The translations under genes were made by a program, and so were the position numbers. This document shows, piece after piece, positions 9,099 to 17,411 of a stretch of DNA of 64,000 nucleotides (the first letter of the stretch is position 1; each line of letters begins with the position of its first letter). Origin of the DNA: an uncultured Clostridia bacterium (lineage in GTDB: Bacteria > Bacillota > Clostridia > TANB77 > CAG-508); the NCBI GenBank assembly GCA_934167755.1, contig CAKPLT010000011.1:1-64000 (forward strand), in the 5' to 3' direction. The notes beneath the pieces were generated by a model. That model was given only the letters and a program-made list of their open reading frames with translations. It did no database searches and had not been told where the DNA came from.

Positions 9099-10085
9099 GT
9101 GTATATTATTTTAAAAAAGAAGATAAAATATTATACTAAAGAAAGTTGCAAACTTTTTAGCATAATGGCAATAGCATTAGGGTTAATAATAACGATTATT
9201 TTATTAAAATACAAAACGACCTATATAGTAACCTTATCTGGTCAAGAAATAGGCTATATAGAAAATGAAACGGAATTAGAAGAAAGAATACAAAAAGAAA
9301 TTATAGAAATGGAAGGTAAAAATATAGATTTTGTTTCATTAAATGAAATGCCAAATTATGAATTAAAATTAGTAAGCAGAAAACAAGGAACGAATGAAGA
9401 AGAAATAATGTTAGCATTAAAAGAAAAAGCAAGAATAATGTATAAATATTATGCAGTAAACTTAAATAATGAAACAGTAGGACTAGTAGACGATATAGAA
9501 GAAGCAGAACAAGCAATAAAACAAATAAAAGAAGAGCATCAAAATGACAATGTTGAATTAGATTTAAGTATAACAGAAAACTATACAGAGAATATAGAAG
9601 AAATAAATTTAGAAACAGTACAAGTTGCACAAACACAGGTTGAAGAAAAAGTAGCAGGACTTATAGAACAAGATAAAAAGAGTAAGATGCCATCTATAAA
9701 TGGAATATTATTAGCTGTAACACCTGTACAAGGAAGTATAACATCCAGATTTGGAGCAATAAGTAGTATTAGATCAGGGGCACACACCGGTACAGATATT
9801 TGTTGCCCAATAGGAACACAAATAAAAGCTGTAGCAGATGGAACAGTTATATTTGCAGAAAAAAGTGGAGCATATGGAAATTTAATAAAAATTTCACATG
9901 GGAATGGTGTAGAAACATGGTATGCACACTGTAAAGAATTATATGCAACAGTTGGACAACAAGTAAATGCAGGAGATACAATTGCAGCTGTTGGAATGAC
10001 AGGGAATACAACAGGACCACATTTACATTTAGAAATAAGAGTTGATGGAACAGCAATAAATCCACAACAATATTTATACAAATAG
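9099..10085 (+). CDS. M23 family peptidoglycan endopeptidase, membrane-anchored
   Basis: The protein (328 residues) has a membrane anchor at about residues 18-36, two related modules of about 75 residues (each starting like YIVTLSGQEIGYIE and YAVNLNNETVGLVD), and a C-terminal M23 (LytM/lysostaphin-like) domain from about residue 205. Zinc-site residues are present: His229 and Asp233 in HTGTD, His277 in YAHC and His310 in HLHLE, so it should be active against peptide cross-links of the wall or spore cortex. The start is uncertain: the GTG at 9099 is only one base after AAAGGAG, and the first ATG in frame lies inside the membrane segment. It stands alone between a promoter and a terminator. Confidence 0.87.
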   Translation: MYIILKKKIKYYTKESCKLFSIMAIALGLIITIILLKYKTTYIVTLSGQEIGYIENETELEERIQKEIIEMEGKNIDFVSLNEMPNYELKLVSRKQGTNEEEIMLALKEKARIMYKYYAVNLNNETVGLVDDIEEAEQAIKQIKEEHQNDNVELDLSITENYTENIEEINLETVQVAQTQVEEKVAGLIEQDKKSKMPSINGILLAVTPVQGSITSRFGAISSIRSGAHTGTDICCPIGTQIKAVADGTVIFAEKSGAYGNLIKISHGNGVETWYAHCKELYATVGQQVNAGDTIAAVGMTGNTTGPHLHLEIRVDGTAINPQQYLYK

Positions 10086-10087
10086 AA

Positions 10088-10143
10088 AAAAGCACTAAGT
10101 ATTATGGTTTGTTTAAAACAGGCAAAATATATTAGTGCTTTTA
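10088..10143 (+). terminator. Terminator after the M23 peptidase gene
   Basis: An 11-bp stem (AAAAGCACTAA at 10088-10098, TTAGTGCTTTT at 10132-10142) with a long 33-base loop follows the stop codon. The T-run is short, so it may be only moderately efficient. Confidence 0.7.
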
Positions 10144-10229
10144 TTAAATTATTATGATATAATAATATCGAGTGGCTTTATAAATAAAAATGTAGGACAC
10201 ATTAAAATAAAAAAAGGAATGAATTAAAT

Positions 10230-11093
10230 ATGAACATAGTAAATGATTGGAATGATTATAAAATATTAGATATGGCAGATGGACAAAAATTAGAAAAATG
10301 GGGAGATGTAATATTATCAAGACCAGACCCACAAATAATCTGGAAAGAAAAAACATACCCAGAAAAATGGAAAGATATAAATGCAATATATCATAGAAGC
10401 AAAACAGGTGGTGGAACATGGGAATATAAGAAAAAGGTTCCACAACAATGGCAAATAAAATATAAAGAATTAACATTTAATATAAAACCAATGGGATTCA
10501 AACATACTGGGCTATTCCCAGAACAAGCGGTAAATTGGGACTGGATGATAGACAAAATAAAAAAATCAAACAGAGAAATAAAAGTACTAAATTTATTTGC
10601 ATATACAGGAGGCGCAACAGTAGCGTGTAGTTATGCAGGAGCATCAGTATGCCATGTAGACAGTTCAAAAGGAATGGTAACATGGGCAAAAGAAAACATT
10701 GCATCATCAGGATTATCAGAAAGACCAGTTAGATATATTGTTGATGATGTTGTAAAATTTGTCAATAGAGAAATTCGTAGAGGAAACAAGTATGATGCAA
10801 TAATAATGGATCCACCATCATATGGAAGAGGAGCAAATGGAGAAGTATGGCAATTTGAAGATAATATATATGATTTAGTAGAATTATGTGCAAAAGTACT
10901 TTCCGATAATCCATTATTCTTTTTAATAAATTCATATACAACTGGAATTTCAAGTAAAGTATTAGAAAATATCTTAAATTTAACTGTTGCAAAAAATCAT
11001 AAAGGAAAAGTATCTTCTGGCGAAATTGGATTACCAATGGAAGATTCAAAACTTATATTACCATGTGGAATTTTTGGAAGATGGGAAGGTTAA
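10230..11093 (+). CDS. Class I SAM-dependent methyltransferase, RlmI/RlmK-like (Methyltrans_SAM)
   Basis: This 287-residue protein resembles the S-adenosylmethionine-dependent methyltransferases that modify 23S rRNA. The SAM-binding motif I is VLNLFAYTGGATVACSYAGA, an acidic residue binding the cofactor ribose follows in VCHVDSSKGMVTWAKEN, and the catalytic motif is DAIIMDPPSYGRG. The N-terminal part (W-rich, KWGDVILSRPDPQIIW) is typical of this subgroup and replaces the PUA domain of RlmI. GGAATG-like sequence precedes the ATG. It is followed by an RluA-type pseudouridine synthase, so both may modify rRNA. The substrate base is not known. Confidence 0.88.
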   Translation: MNIVNDWNDYKILDMADGQKLEKWGDVILSRPDPQIIWKEKTYPEKWKDINAIYHRSKTGGGTWEYKKKVPQQWQIKYKELTFNIKPMGFKHTGLFPEQAVNWDWMIDKIKKSNREIKVLNLFAYTGGATVACSYAGASVCHVDSSKGMVTWAKENIASSGLSERPVRYIVDDVVKFVNREIRRGNKYDAIIMDPPSYGRGANGEVWQFEDNIYDLVELCAKVLSDNPLFFLINSYTTGISSKVLENILNLTVAKNHKGKVSSGEIGLPMEDSKLILPCGIFGRWEG

Positions 11094-11161
11094 AATTTGG
11101 TACCCGATCCATAATTACATAGTGCCAAATTGCTAAAATTTCTCAAAAGAGGAGGGAAAAA
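11094..11161 (+). repeat. Intergenic hairpin with TACCCG-type repeat
   Basis: AAATTTGG and CCAAATT flank GTACCCGATCC, which resembles the GTACCCGGTCC core found twice between gatC and gatA. The element lies just after a stop codon. GAGGAGGG near 11149-11156 serves the next gene. Confidence 0.45.
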
Positions 11162-11848
11162 ATGAAAAGCTTAGAGGTTATATATGAAGACAATCATATA
11201 ATTGTAGTAAAAAAAGAACCCAATATTCCGTCACAAGCAGATAAAACAGAAGATATAGATATGCTTACAATTATAAAGAACTATTTAAAAGAAAAATACA
11301 ATAAGCCAGGCAATGTTTATCTTGGGTTAGTTCATAGATTAGATAGACCTGTTGGAGGAGTTATGGTGTTTGCTAAAACATCAAAAGCTGCATCAAGGTT
11401 AAGCAACCAAGTAAGAGAAAAAATATTTAAAAAGAAGTATTTAGCTGTAGTAGATGGAAAATTTGAGCAGAATAGAGGAATATTAGAAGATTATTTGTAT
11501 AAGGACGAGAAAAATAATATGAGCAAAGTTGCCAGTAAAGACAAGAAAAATGCTAAATTTGCTAAATTAGACTATGAGGTTTTGAAATACAACGAGGTAA
11601 AAAACTTATCTTTGATAAAAGTAAATCTTCATACAGGTAGACATCACCAAATTAGAGTTCAACTTGCTCATATAGGGCATAGTATTTTTGGAGATCAAAA
11701 ATATGGCACAAGAGGTCAAGGAAAACAAATTGCATTATGGGCATATGAACTTATCATACAACATCCAATAAGTAAAGAAGAGATGAATTTTAAATGCTTG
11801 CCAGAAAGTAAAGGTACATGGTGTATTTTAAAAGATGAAGAAATATAG
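11162..11848 (+). CDS. RluA-family pseudouridine synthase without S4 domain
   Basis: This shorter paralogue (228 residues) of the enzyme at 7904 consists of only the catalytic domain. It begins at once with LEVIYEDNHIIVVKK, and shows HRLDRPVGGVMVFAKT with the catalytic Asp, then HTGRHHQIRVQLAHIG and GDQKYG. It converts uridine to pseudouridine in rRNA or tRNA; S4-less members resemble RluA/TruC. It follows the methyltransferase gene by 68 bases and has a strong ribosome binding site, so the two are probably one transcript ended by the hairpin at 11866. Confidence 0.9.
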   Translation: MKSLEVIYEDNHIIVVKKEPNIPSQADKTEDIDMLTIIKNYLKEKYNKPGNVYLGLVHRLDRPVGGVMVFAKTSKAASRLSNQVREKIFKKKYLAVVDGKFEQNRGILEDYLYKDEKNNMSKVASKDKKNAKFAKLDYEVLKYNEVKNLSLIKVNLHTGRHHQIRVQLAHIGHSIFGDQKYGTRGQGKQIALWAYELIIQHPISKEEMNFKCLPESKGTWCILKDEEI

Positions 11849-11865
11849 ATATTTTAAATTACAGA

Positions 11866-11905
11866 GAATGACTTATATATTAAAAATATAAGTTGTTCTT
11901 TTTTT
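11866..11905 (+). terminator. Intrinsic terminator
   Basis: A stem of ACTTATAT (11871-11878) with ATATAAGT (11886-11893), extended by GAA/TTC around a mismatch, is followed by T-rich sequence to 11905. It separates the RluA-type gene from agrB. Confidence 0.8.
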
Positions 11906-12092
11906 GTGGACATTTATAGTCAAAATATATAATTATAATAAATACAACTTTACAAAAGCACTAAAAATATATATGAAATTAAAAAATAAATATTTTATTT
12001 AAATAAACAAGTATTTTACAAAATAAATGAGCCAACTAAGAAAAAAGGTGATAAATTTAAAGTGTACCTAAGATAAAAGAGGGGTGTAAAAA

Positions 12093-12704
12093 GTGATAGA
12101 TAGATTTTGCACATATCTAACAAATAAAATAAGAAAAGAAATGCCGGAAATTGATGATGAACGAGCAGAAGTTATAATGTATGGATTACAAAATATAATT
12201 GGAGAACTTCCTAAAGGTGTAATTATATTATTGATAGCATATTTTCTAGGTGTATTCAAAATTACATTTATTGCAGTATTAATAATTGCACCATATAGAT
12301 GTTTTTCAGGAGGAGTTCATATGAAAACACATATTGGCTGCATAATTTACACCTTAGTATTATATAGTGGATCTGCATTACTAGGCAAATATATAGCTTT
12401 AACAGGAAATGTTAAAATTATAATGGCTATAATTGATTGGGCATTTTGTATGATGATGATAAAATCATATGCACCTGCAGATACTGAAAATGTTCCAATA
12501 TTAATGGCTAAAGAAAGAAAGCAAAAGAAAATTTTTTCATATATTATTCTTACAGTTGAAATCTTTATAGCAGTTTTAATTAATAACACTATGATATCAG
12601 GAATAATAATATTTGGGGATTTTATTCAAACTTTAACAATAACAAGATTTGCATATAAAATTACAAAAAATAAATATGGATATGAAGTATATGCAAACAA
12701 TTAA
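12093..12704 (+). CDS. agrB: AgrB-type autoinducer-processing membrane peptidase
   Basis: AgrB is the membrane cysteine endopeptidase that cleaves the AgrD precursor and forms the cyclic thiolactone signal. The 203-residue protein has several hydrophobic segments and the AgrB signature APYRCFSGGVHMKTHIGC, in which His76 and Cys83 match the spacing of the catalytic pair known in the S. aureus protein. It starts with GTG at 12093 behind GAGGGG at 12079-12084. agrD follows 72 bases later. The two-component genes agrA and agrC lie beyond, on the opposite strand, so the cluster holds all four parts of an Agr circuit in a convergent order. Confidence 0.95.
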   Translation: MIDRFCTYLTNKIRKEMPEIDDERAEVIMYGLQNIIGELPKGVIILLIAYFLGVFKITFIAVLIIAPYRCFSGGVHMKTHIGCIIYTLVLYSGSALLGKYIALTGNVKIIMAIIDWAFCMMMIKSYAPADTENVPILMAKERKQKKIFSYIILTVEIFIAVLINNTMISGIIIFGDFIQTLTITRFAYKITKNKYGYEVYANN

Positions 12705-12776
12705 AATGATTAATATAAGAGTTATTGCAACTGCTCTTATGTTATATAATTTTTACAAAAGAAGGGGGAATTAATT

Positions 12777-12896
12777 ATGATGAAATTATTAGCAAAAATA
12801 GCTGAAAAATATGCTAAGGCAACAAATACAGCTTGTATGGCACTTTGGTGGGGACATCAACCAAAAATGCCAGCATCTCTAATAAAAAAAGATTAA
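12777..12896 (+). CDS. agrD: AgrD-type cyclic autoinducer precursor peptide
   Basis: A 39-residue peptide with strong ribosome binding site AAGGGGG (12762-12768). It has the three AgrD parts: an amphipathic, positively charged leader (MKLLAKIAEKYAKATNT), a core with the single Cys20 (ACMALWWGH) and an acidic-free tail QPKMPASLIKKD carrying the Q/E-P-x-x-P motif seen in AgrD. Cys20 would form the thiolactone; the ring could be CMALW or up to two residues longer, which sequence alone cannot settle. It directly follows agrB. Its annotation is easily missed because of its size. Confidence 0.92.
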   Translation: MMKLLAKIAEKYAKATNTACMALWWGHQPKMPASLIKKD

Positions 12897-12946
12897 TGAC
12901 CTATAGAGAATAATGTTCTTAAACATTTTAAATCAATTCAAAATAA

Positions 12947-12976
12947 GGAGACTTCACAAAGAAGTTTTCTTTTTTT
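12947..12976 (+). terminator. Terminator of the agrBD transcript
   Basis: GGAGACTTC (12947-12955) pairs with GAAGTTTTC (12961-12969, two G-T pairs) around loop ACAAA, followed by seven T. Confidence 0.9.
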
Positions 12977-13057
12977 GATATACTAGGAAAAGTTACAATT
13001 GCTAGCTCTTTAAGATTTTATCACCTTGCTCAGAAACTTAAATCGTGTTCAAACAAA

Positions 13058-13081
13058 AAAGTGGAATTTAACCACTTTTTA
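13058..13081 (-). terminator. Terminator of the agrAC transcript
   Basis: On the minus strand AAAAAGTGG and CCACTTTTTT form a stem around a short AT loop and end in T. It overlaps the agrC stop codon and is flanked by A and T runs, so it may work in both directions. Confidence 0.8.
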
Positions 13082-14425
13082 TAAATCATATATTGATAAT
13101 TCTTGCTTAAAATATTTTTCGTCTTTATTTGTATATAAATCTAAATTTTTGCTTGATGTAACATATTTTTTTACTTCCCATAATCCAATACCAGAATGAT
13201 TTTCTTTTCCAGATAGACCTTTTTCAAATATTTTTTCAATATCAACATCTTTATTTGAATATGTATTTTTAATAGTTATTACAGATCTATTATTTTTATT
13301 TTCTCTTATAAATGATATCCTTACTATTTTTTCACTACATTTTTCAGCTTCTTCAATTGCATTATCAAGTAATATGCCTAGTATTCTAGAAAATTGATAC
13401 ATATTTATATCTAATTCATTTAAATTTAAGAAAAATTCAATTTCAAAAGAGATTCCTAAATTAGTAGCTTTAAAGTATTTGTTATTAAGCAAACTGTAAA
13501 TGCCAGGATTATTTATAATTCTTGGATTAATTATTGATAAATTATTTGTAAGTTTGCAATCTTTTTTAAATTCATTAAAATAATTTTTTAAACCTATCAT
13601 ATCGTTATTTTCTATATATCCATCTAAAGAAGAAACTATATTATCAAAATCATGCTTAAAACCTTTAACCTTGTCATATAGAATTTCTAAAGACTGATTA
13701 TATTCTTCTGCACAAGCTAAATCTTTTTTTGCATCTGCTAATTTTATCATACGAGTAAAGCTATAAATACTTAATATTAAAAAAGATACTAGTAATATAA
13801 AATTTAATATTGTAATAATTATTGGAACAATAGCTATGTAGTATGCAGTTATTATTAATTGAATGAACAAAGTTAAAAATCCCATTATTAAATTTAAACA
13901 AAGAATAGCAACAGTTTTATTGTCCAAAGAATCTAATAAATCAAGACTTATTTTTATTTTTCTAAACTTACTTAAAAATAGAATGATAATTGAGAAGGAT
14001 GAATATAAAATTACTAAGTAAGGTATTCTATATTTAGGTGTATCTAAAAAAACATCAGGTGTTATATCAAGTATTGTTAAATAAGGATTTTGAATAAGAA
14101 TATTTAACAATCCGAAAATAAAAATACTAACAAGCAATGATGTCAAACTTTTTAATATATTTAGTTTAAATATTATTGAAATCATAATTGTCATAAAAGT
14201 ATAATTAATAAATACATTAAAGGGAGATTCTAAAAAAATAGAAGTTATTATATTTATAGGTATTATGGGTAACATATAAAATAGCTTTTGCTTAGTTGAT
14301 GCCTTTACATTAAAAACTAACAAAAGCATTGTTAAAAACAAATAATTTTCAACAATATAGGCAATAGCATATATAAAATTTATTATAGTAAAATTAGAAA
14401 CTAAATTATTTACAAATTGCATCAT
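13079..14425 (-). CDS. agrC: AgrC-type receptor histidine kinase
   Basis: The 448-residue protein has an N-terminal sensor region with about six or seven hydrophobic segments (to about residue 225), a helical linker, and a GHKL kinase core. The phosphorylated His lies in GFKHDFDNIVSSLDGYI (about residue 260). The N-box ILLDNAIEEAEK and the ATP-lid motif HSGIGLWEVKKY follow. This is the layout of AgrC, which senses the cyclic peptide and phosphorylates AgrA. I start at the ATG at 14425, ten bases after GGAG; a TTG at 14431 is possible. The start lies inside the 3' end of agrA (20 bp overlap), so the two are translationally coupled. Confidence 0.92.
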   Translation of the reverse strand: MMQFVNNLVSNFTIINFIYAIAYIVENYLFLTMLLLVFNVKASTKQKLFYMLPIIPINIITSIFLESPFNVFINYTFMTIMISIIFKLNILKSLTSLLVSIFIFGLLNILIQNPYLTILDITPDVFLDTPKYRIPYLVILYSSFSIIILFLSKFRKIKISLDLLDSLDNKTVAILCLNLIMGFLTLFIQLIITAYYIAIVPIIITILNFILLVSFLILSIYSFTRMIKLADAKKDLACAEEYNQSLEILYDKVKGFKHDFDNIVSSLDGYIENNDMIGLKNYFNEFKKDCKLTNNLSIINPRIINNPGIYSLLNNKYFKATNLGISFEIEFFLNLNELDINMYQFSRILGILLDNAIEEAEKCSEKIVRISFIRENKNNRSVITIKNTYSNKDVDIEKIFEKGLSGKENHSGIGLWEVKKYVTSSKNLDLYTNKDEKYFKQELSIYDL

Positions 14426-15125
14426 AATCAATCATCTCCATAAAACAATTTTTATATTTAGGACCAATATAACAAATATCTCCATTTTTAAAAATAATAG
14501 AATTGTTAGATAAACAAATGCTTACAATATTAGTAGTATTAGCGATAAAAGACTTGTGACAACGAACAAAGTTGTTTGGCAAGATTGGTTCAATTTTTGA
14601 AAAAGAATTATATGTTTCGTAATATTCATAAAGAGTATGATAAATAAGCTTCATACCTCTTTTTTCAATAAATTGAACATCATTTAAATCAACAAATGTA
14701 CCTTTATTATCAATTTTGAAAAATCTTTTTTTACTGCTAGAAATATCATCAAATAATCTGTTTAAAGTATCTGTAAGAGTATCTACACTTATAGAATTCT
14801 TAAACAGATAAGCAAAAGTTTTATAATCATAAGCTTCAAGTAAATATTCAAAATGACTTGTAATAAAAATAAGATAGCAATCTTTATTAATTTTTCTGAT
14901 TTCATTTGCAATGTCAAGACCATTTAAATTTGAATCTTTAAACTCGATGTCAAGAACTATTACATTTACAATATTAGAAGACATAAATGAAATAATATCT
15001 TTGTAATTTTGGGTTTTTAATACAATTTTAGCATCAAAATCATTTTGAATAAAAGTTTTTTCAAATAATAAAGATAATTTATTAAGCATATGTATATTGT
15101 CATCACATATTATAAAATTTAACAT
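14406..15125 (-). CDS. agrA: AgrA/LytTR-type response regulator
   Basis: The 239-residue regulator has a receiver domain (residues 1-125; acidic pair in FIICDDN, phospho-acceptor Asp in VIVLDIEF, and a signal residue in FITSHFE) and a LytTR DNA-binding domain (from about residue 140, FFKIDNKGTFVDLNDVQFIE..FVRCHKSFIAN). It would be phosphorylated by AgrC and bind direct repeats at target promoters. I place the start at 15125, nine bases after GGAG, because the upstream ATG at 15158 has no ribosome binding site. Transcribed before agrC from the promoter at 15179-15207. Confidence 0.92.
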   Translation of the reverse strand: MLNFIICDDNIHMLNKLSLLFEKTFIQNDFDAKIVLKTQNYKDIISFMSSNIVNVIVLDIEFKDSNLNGLDIANEIRKINKDCYLIFITSHFEYLLEAYDYKTFAYLFKNSISVDTLTDTLNRLFDDISSSKKRFFKIDNKGTFVDLNDVQFIEKRGMKLIYHTLYEYYETYNSFSKIEPILPNNFVRCHKSFIANTTNIVSICLSNNSIIFKNGDICYIGPKYKNCFMEMIDYDAICK

Positions 15126-15149
15126 ATTAATTTTCTCCTTTACTATTTT

Positions 15150-15207
15150 TTTTGACAAATTATGTCAAAATTTATTTTAATATAAAACAAAAAAATTAAA
15201 ATGTCAA
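15150..15207 (-). promoter_or_regulatory. agrAC promoter with adjoining palindrome
   Basis: On the minus strand TTGACA (15207-15202), 17 bases, TATATT (15184-15179) is an excellent sigma-A promoter. Just downstream, near the expected transcription start, is TTTTGACA-AATTA-TGTCAAAA (15150-15170), a perfect 8-bp inverted repeat with a 5-base spacer. It is a candidate operator; it could also be a small leader hairpin. Confidence 0.75.
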
Positions 15208-15421
15208 TAGGCTAATTGAATATACCTAATGAGTTGATATCAAAGAACTACAACATTTTAAATTGCTTTGAATGTAGTAAATACAAATTACAAAAAATGT
15301 AAAAACATCAATTATACAATAATTTGATTCTGAATATTAAATAAGTATAAGAAAAAATATATAGACTATTGAATAAAAAATAAAAATGTGTTAATATCAT
15401 TTTATGAAAGAAGGGAAAAAA

Positions 15422-16033
15422 ATGGAAAAAGAAAATGTATTGAATAAAACAATCTATAATTTTTCAGAGAAGATTGACTTGATGCAAACTATTCTAATAG
15501 GTCTAATTGCCTTTTTAGTACCAACATTTTTGGCACAACTAATTAATGTGATATTTGGCAAACAAAGCGTTATAGCTGCAAATTCACAAATTATAGTGGG
15601 CTCTATTGTAAATACTGCATTAATTATTTCAGCAATTAATATAAAAGGATGGAAAAAAATAGTAGGAGTAGTAACAATGCCAAGTATTTCTACAATAATG
15701 AGTGGATATATATTTAAAACTGCATCAGTTTATATGATATATATGATACCTGCAATATGGCTAGGAAATTTTGCATTGATATATGCATACAAATATATTA
15801 TGCTTGGTAAAGAGAAAAATTATATATTAGCAGGGATGATAGGAATTATTACAAAAGTCTTGATTATTTTTGGATTTTTTGAGCTACTGAATCTGTTTAA
15901 TATTTTTCCTGCAAAACTTGTAAGTAATTTACAAAAAGCTATGGGGCTAACACAGTTAATAACAGCAACTATAGGAATGTGCATAGCGTTTTTAATATAT
16001 AAAGCAGAAAATCAAAAGATAAAGAATATATAA
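15422..16033 (+). CDS. Multi-spanning membrane protein, unknown function
   Basis: The 203-residue protein has about six hydrophobic segments with small loops and no charged catalytic motif. Its size and topology resemble substrate-binding subunits of ECF transporters or other small permeases, but I see no defining signature, so this stays a guess. I start at the ATG at 15422 behind GAAGGG, not at 15404. A promoter fits TTGAAT (15369-15374), 17 bases, TAATAT (15392-15397). It is a single-gene transcript ended by the hairpin at 16069. It lies back to back with agrAC, but no sequence evidence ties it to the Agr circuit. Confidence 0.6.
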   Translation: MEKENVLNKTIYNFSEKIDLMQTILIGLIAFLVPTFLAQLINVIFGKQSVIAANSQIIVGSIVNTALIISAINIKGWKKIVGVVTMPSISTIMSGYIFKTASVYMIYMIPAIWLGNFALIYAYKYIMLGKEKNYILAGMIGIITKVLIIFGFFELLNLFNIFPAKLVSNLQKAMGLTQLITATIGMCIAFLIYKAENQKIKNI

Positions 16034-16068
16034 AAATTGTAATTAAAAAAGTATTATATTTATTATAA

Positions 16069-16109
16069 AAAAGAGGTTAGAGCTAAAATTTTAACTCAAA
16101 CCTCTTTTT
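16069..16109. terminator. Bidirectional intrinsic terminator
   Basis: Arms AAAAGAGGTTAGAG (16069-16082) and CTCAAACCTCTTTT (16095-16108) pair over 14 bp with one A-A mismatch; A-run on the left and T-run on the right serve both the + gene before and the - gene after. Confidence 0.92.
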
Positions 16110-16162
16110 GTGTAGGACATTTTTAAGTCCATTTTGGAATTTTTAATTAACAAGTTATATCA

Positions 16163-17278
16163 TTATTTAGGATCTGTAAAACGAACTGAAAACTGATCTG
16201 CTAATAAAAGTTGATTGAAATTTTCTTTGCAAAATGTCCGAAACTCATTTGCAATAACATCAAGTCGTTCTCTCATTGGATAGTTTCTCCAATTATAAAA
16301 ACGCTCAGAACTCCAAAATTTCTTAGCTTCTTCTTCTGACATATTTTCGATAAATTGGCTACAGTATTTATGAAGTAAATCTGGCTCATGTTCAATCATC
16401 CAATGTGCCAATACCTGTCGGGGATGTTGTCTAGGATAATAGTCTCTTTTATCAGAAGAGATAAACCAATTTCCATCCTGATCAACATATAACATATAGG
16501 GATCTTCATCAAAATTTATTAAGTCAATTTTATCAATCAATTGTGGGGTAAGACCACTTTTTTGAACTTCTTCCAATACAGGCATATTGGTTGCAGCCAT
16601 ATGAAAGTGGCAATGCACAATTGATGTTTTATGCTTCCCACCGCCAGTTTTTCCACTACCACATTCAAATCCAAATACTCTTTTGCCATAAATTCTTTCA
16701 AGTATAGAAGATAGATTATCATAAATTATGAAAAATTCTCCTAGCTCTTCTTCAGAAAGATTAGCAAACGACATAATGTGTTTTTTGGGAACAATCATTA
16801 TATAGCCATCGAAAAAGGCTCCAGTTCCTGGAATAACAAAAAAGTTATCACTTTCATATAAGATATGTTCCTTGTGTTTAGATGTATTATTTAGAATTTT
16901 ACACATCAGACATTCACTCTGGGGTTGAATATAACCACTTTCTGTTGATGCACTGATATGATCACCACAGTCAATACTATGAGATTCTAATAAAAGTGGA
17001 AAATCAACTAAAATATTCTTTACTGAAAGAAACATTTTATTGTAATCAGTTTTGGAATTTGTTAGTTGAATTACAAAAGGATGATACTTTACTAACCAAT
17101 GATGAAAATAATTGGTAAAAAATACAGGACTTTTATTAAAATGATAAATATTGTCAATAGAACTTTGTGAAACAGTTTTTATAACAGAAACAGCTTTGAA
17201 ACCCTTAATGACTTCTCTAGCAATAGTGAGAATAGATTCATCTCCAATAATTACTAAAAATTTCCGGCTTGTTAACAT
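16163..17278 (-). CDS. HIT-domain protein with extra N-terminal region
   Basis: The middle of this 371-residue protein is a histidine-triad hydrolase/transferase domain. It has a CLMCKIL zinc-type pair and strand motifs (ESDNFFVIPGTGAFFDGYIMIVPKKH), and the catalytic HCHFH in SIVHCHFHMAATNMP. HIT proteins act on nucleotide phosphate bonds, for example AMP-lysine or dinucleoside polyphosphates. About 125 residues before and 130 after the HIT core are not recognised. AGGAGG lies upstream on the minus strand. Its codon use looks a little less AT-biased than that of its neighbours, which may indicate transfer. It is a single-gene unit convergent with the membrane protein. Confidence 0.82.
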   Translation of the reverse strand: MLTSRKFLVIIGDESILTIAREVIKGFKAVSVIKTVSQSSIDNIYHFNKSPVFFTNYFHHWLVKYHPFVIQLTNSKTDYNKMFLSVKNILVDFPLLLESHSIDCGDHISASTESGYIQPQSECLMCKILNNTSKHKEHILYESDNFFVIPGTGAFFDGYIMIVPKKHIMSFANLSEEELGEFFIIYDNLSSILERIYGKRVFGFECGSGKTGGGKHKTSIVHCHFHMAATNMPVLEEVQKSGLTPQLIDKIDLINFDEDPYMLYVDQDGNWFISSDKRDYYPRQHPRQVLAHWMIEHEPDLLHKYCSQFIENMSEEEAKKFWSSERFYNWRNYPMRERLDVIANEFRTFCKENFNQLLLADQFSVRFTDPK

Positions 17279-17411
17279 ATAAAATACCTCCTAAAATTTA
17301 TTATAATATAAATTATATCATAATTTTTAATCAAAATAAAGCAATTATGTAAATTTTGTTGAAAAAATAATTTGTTTGTATTATAATAAGATTAAAAAGA
17401 AAGGATTGGAT

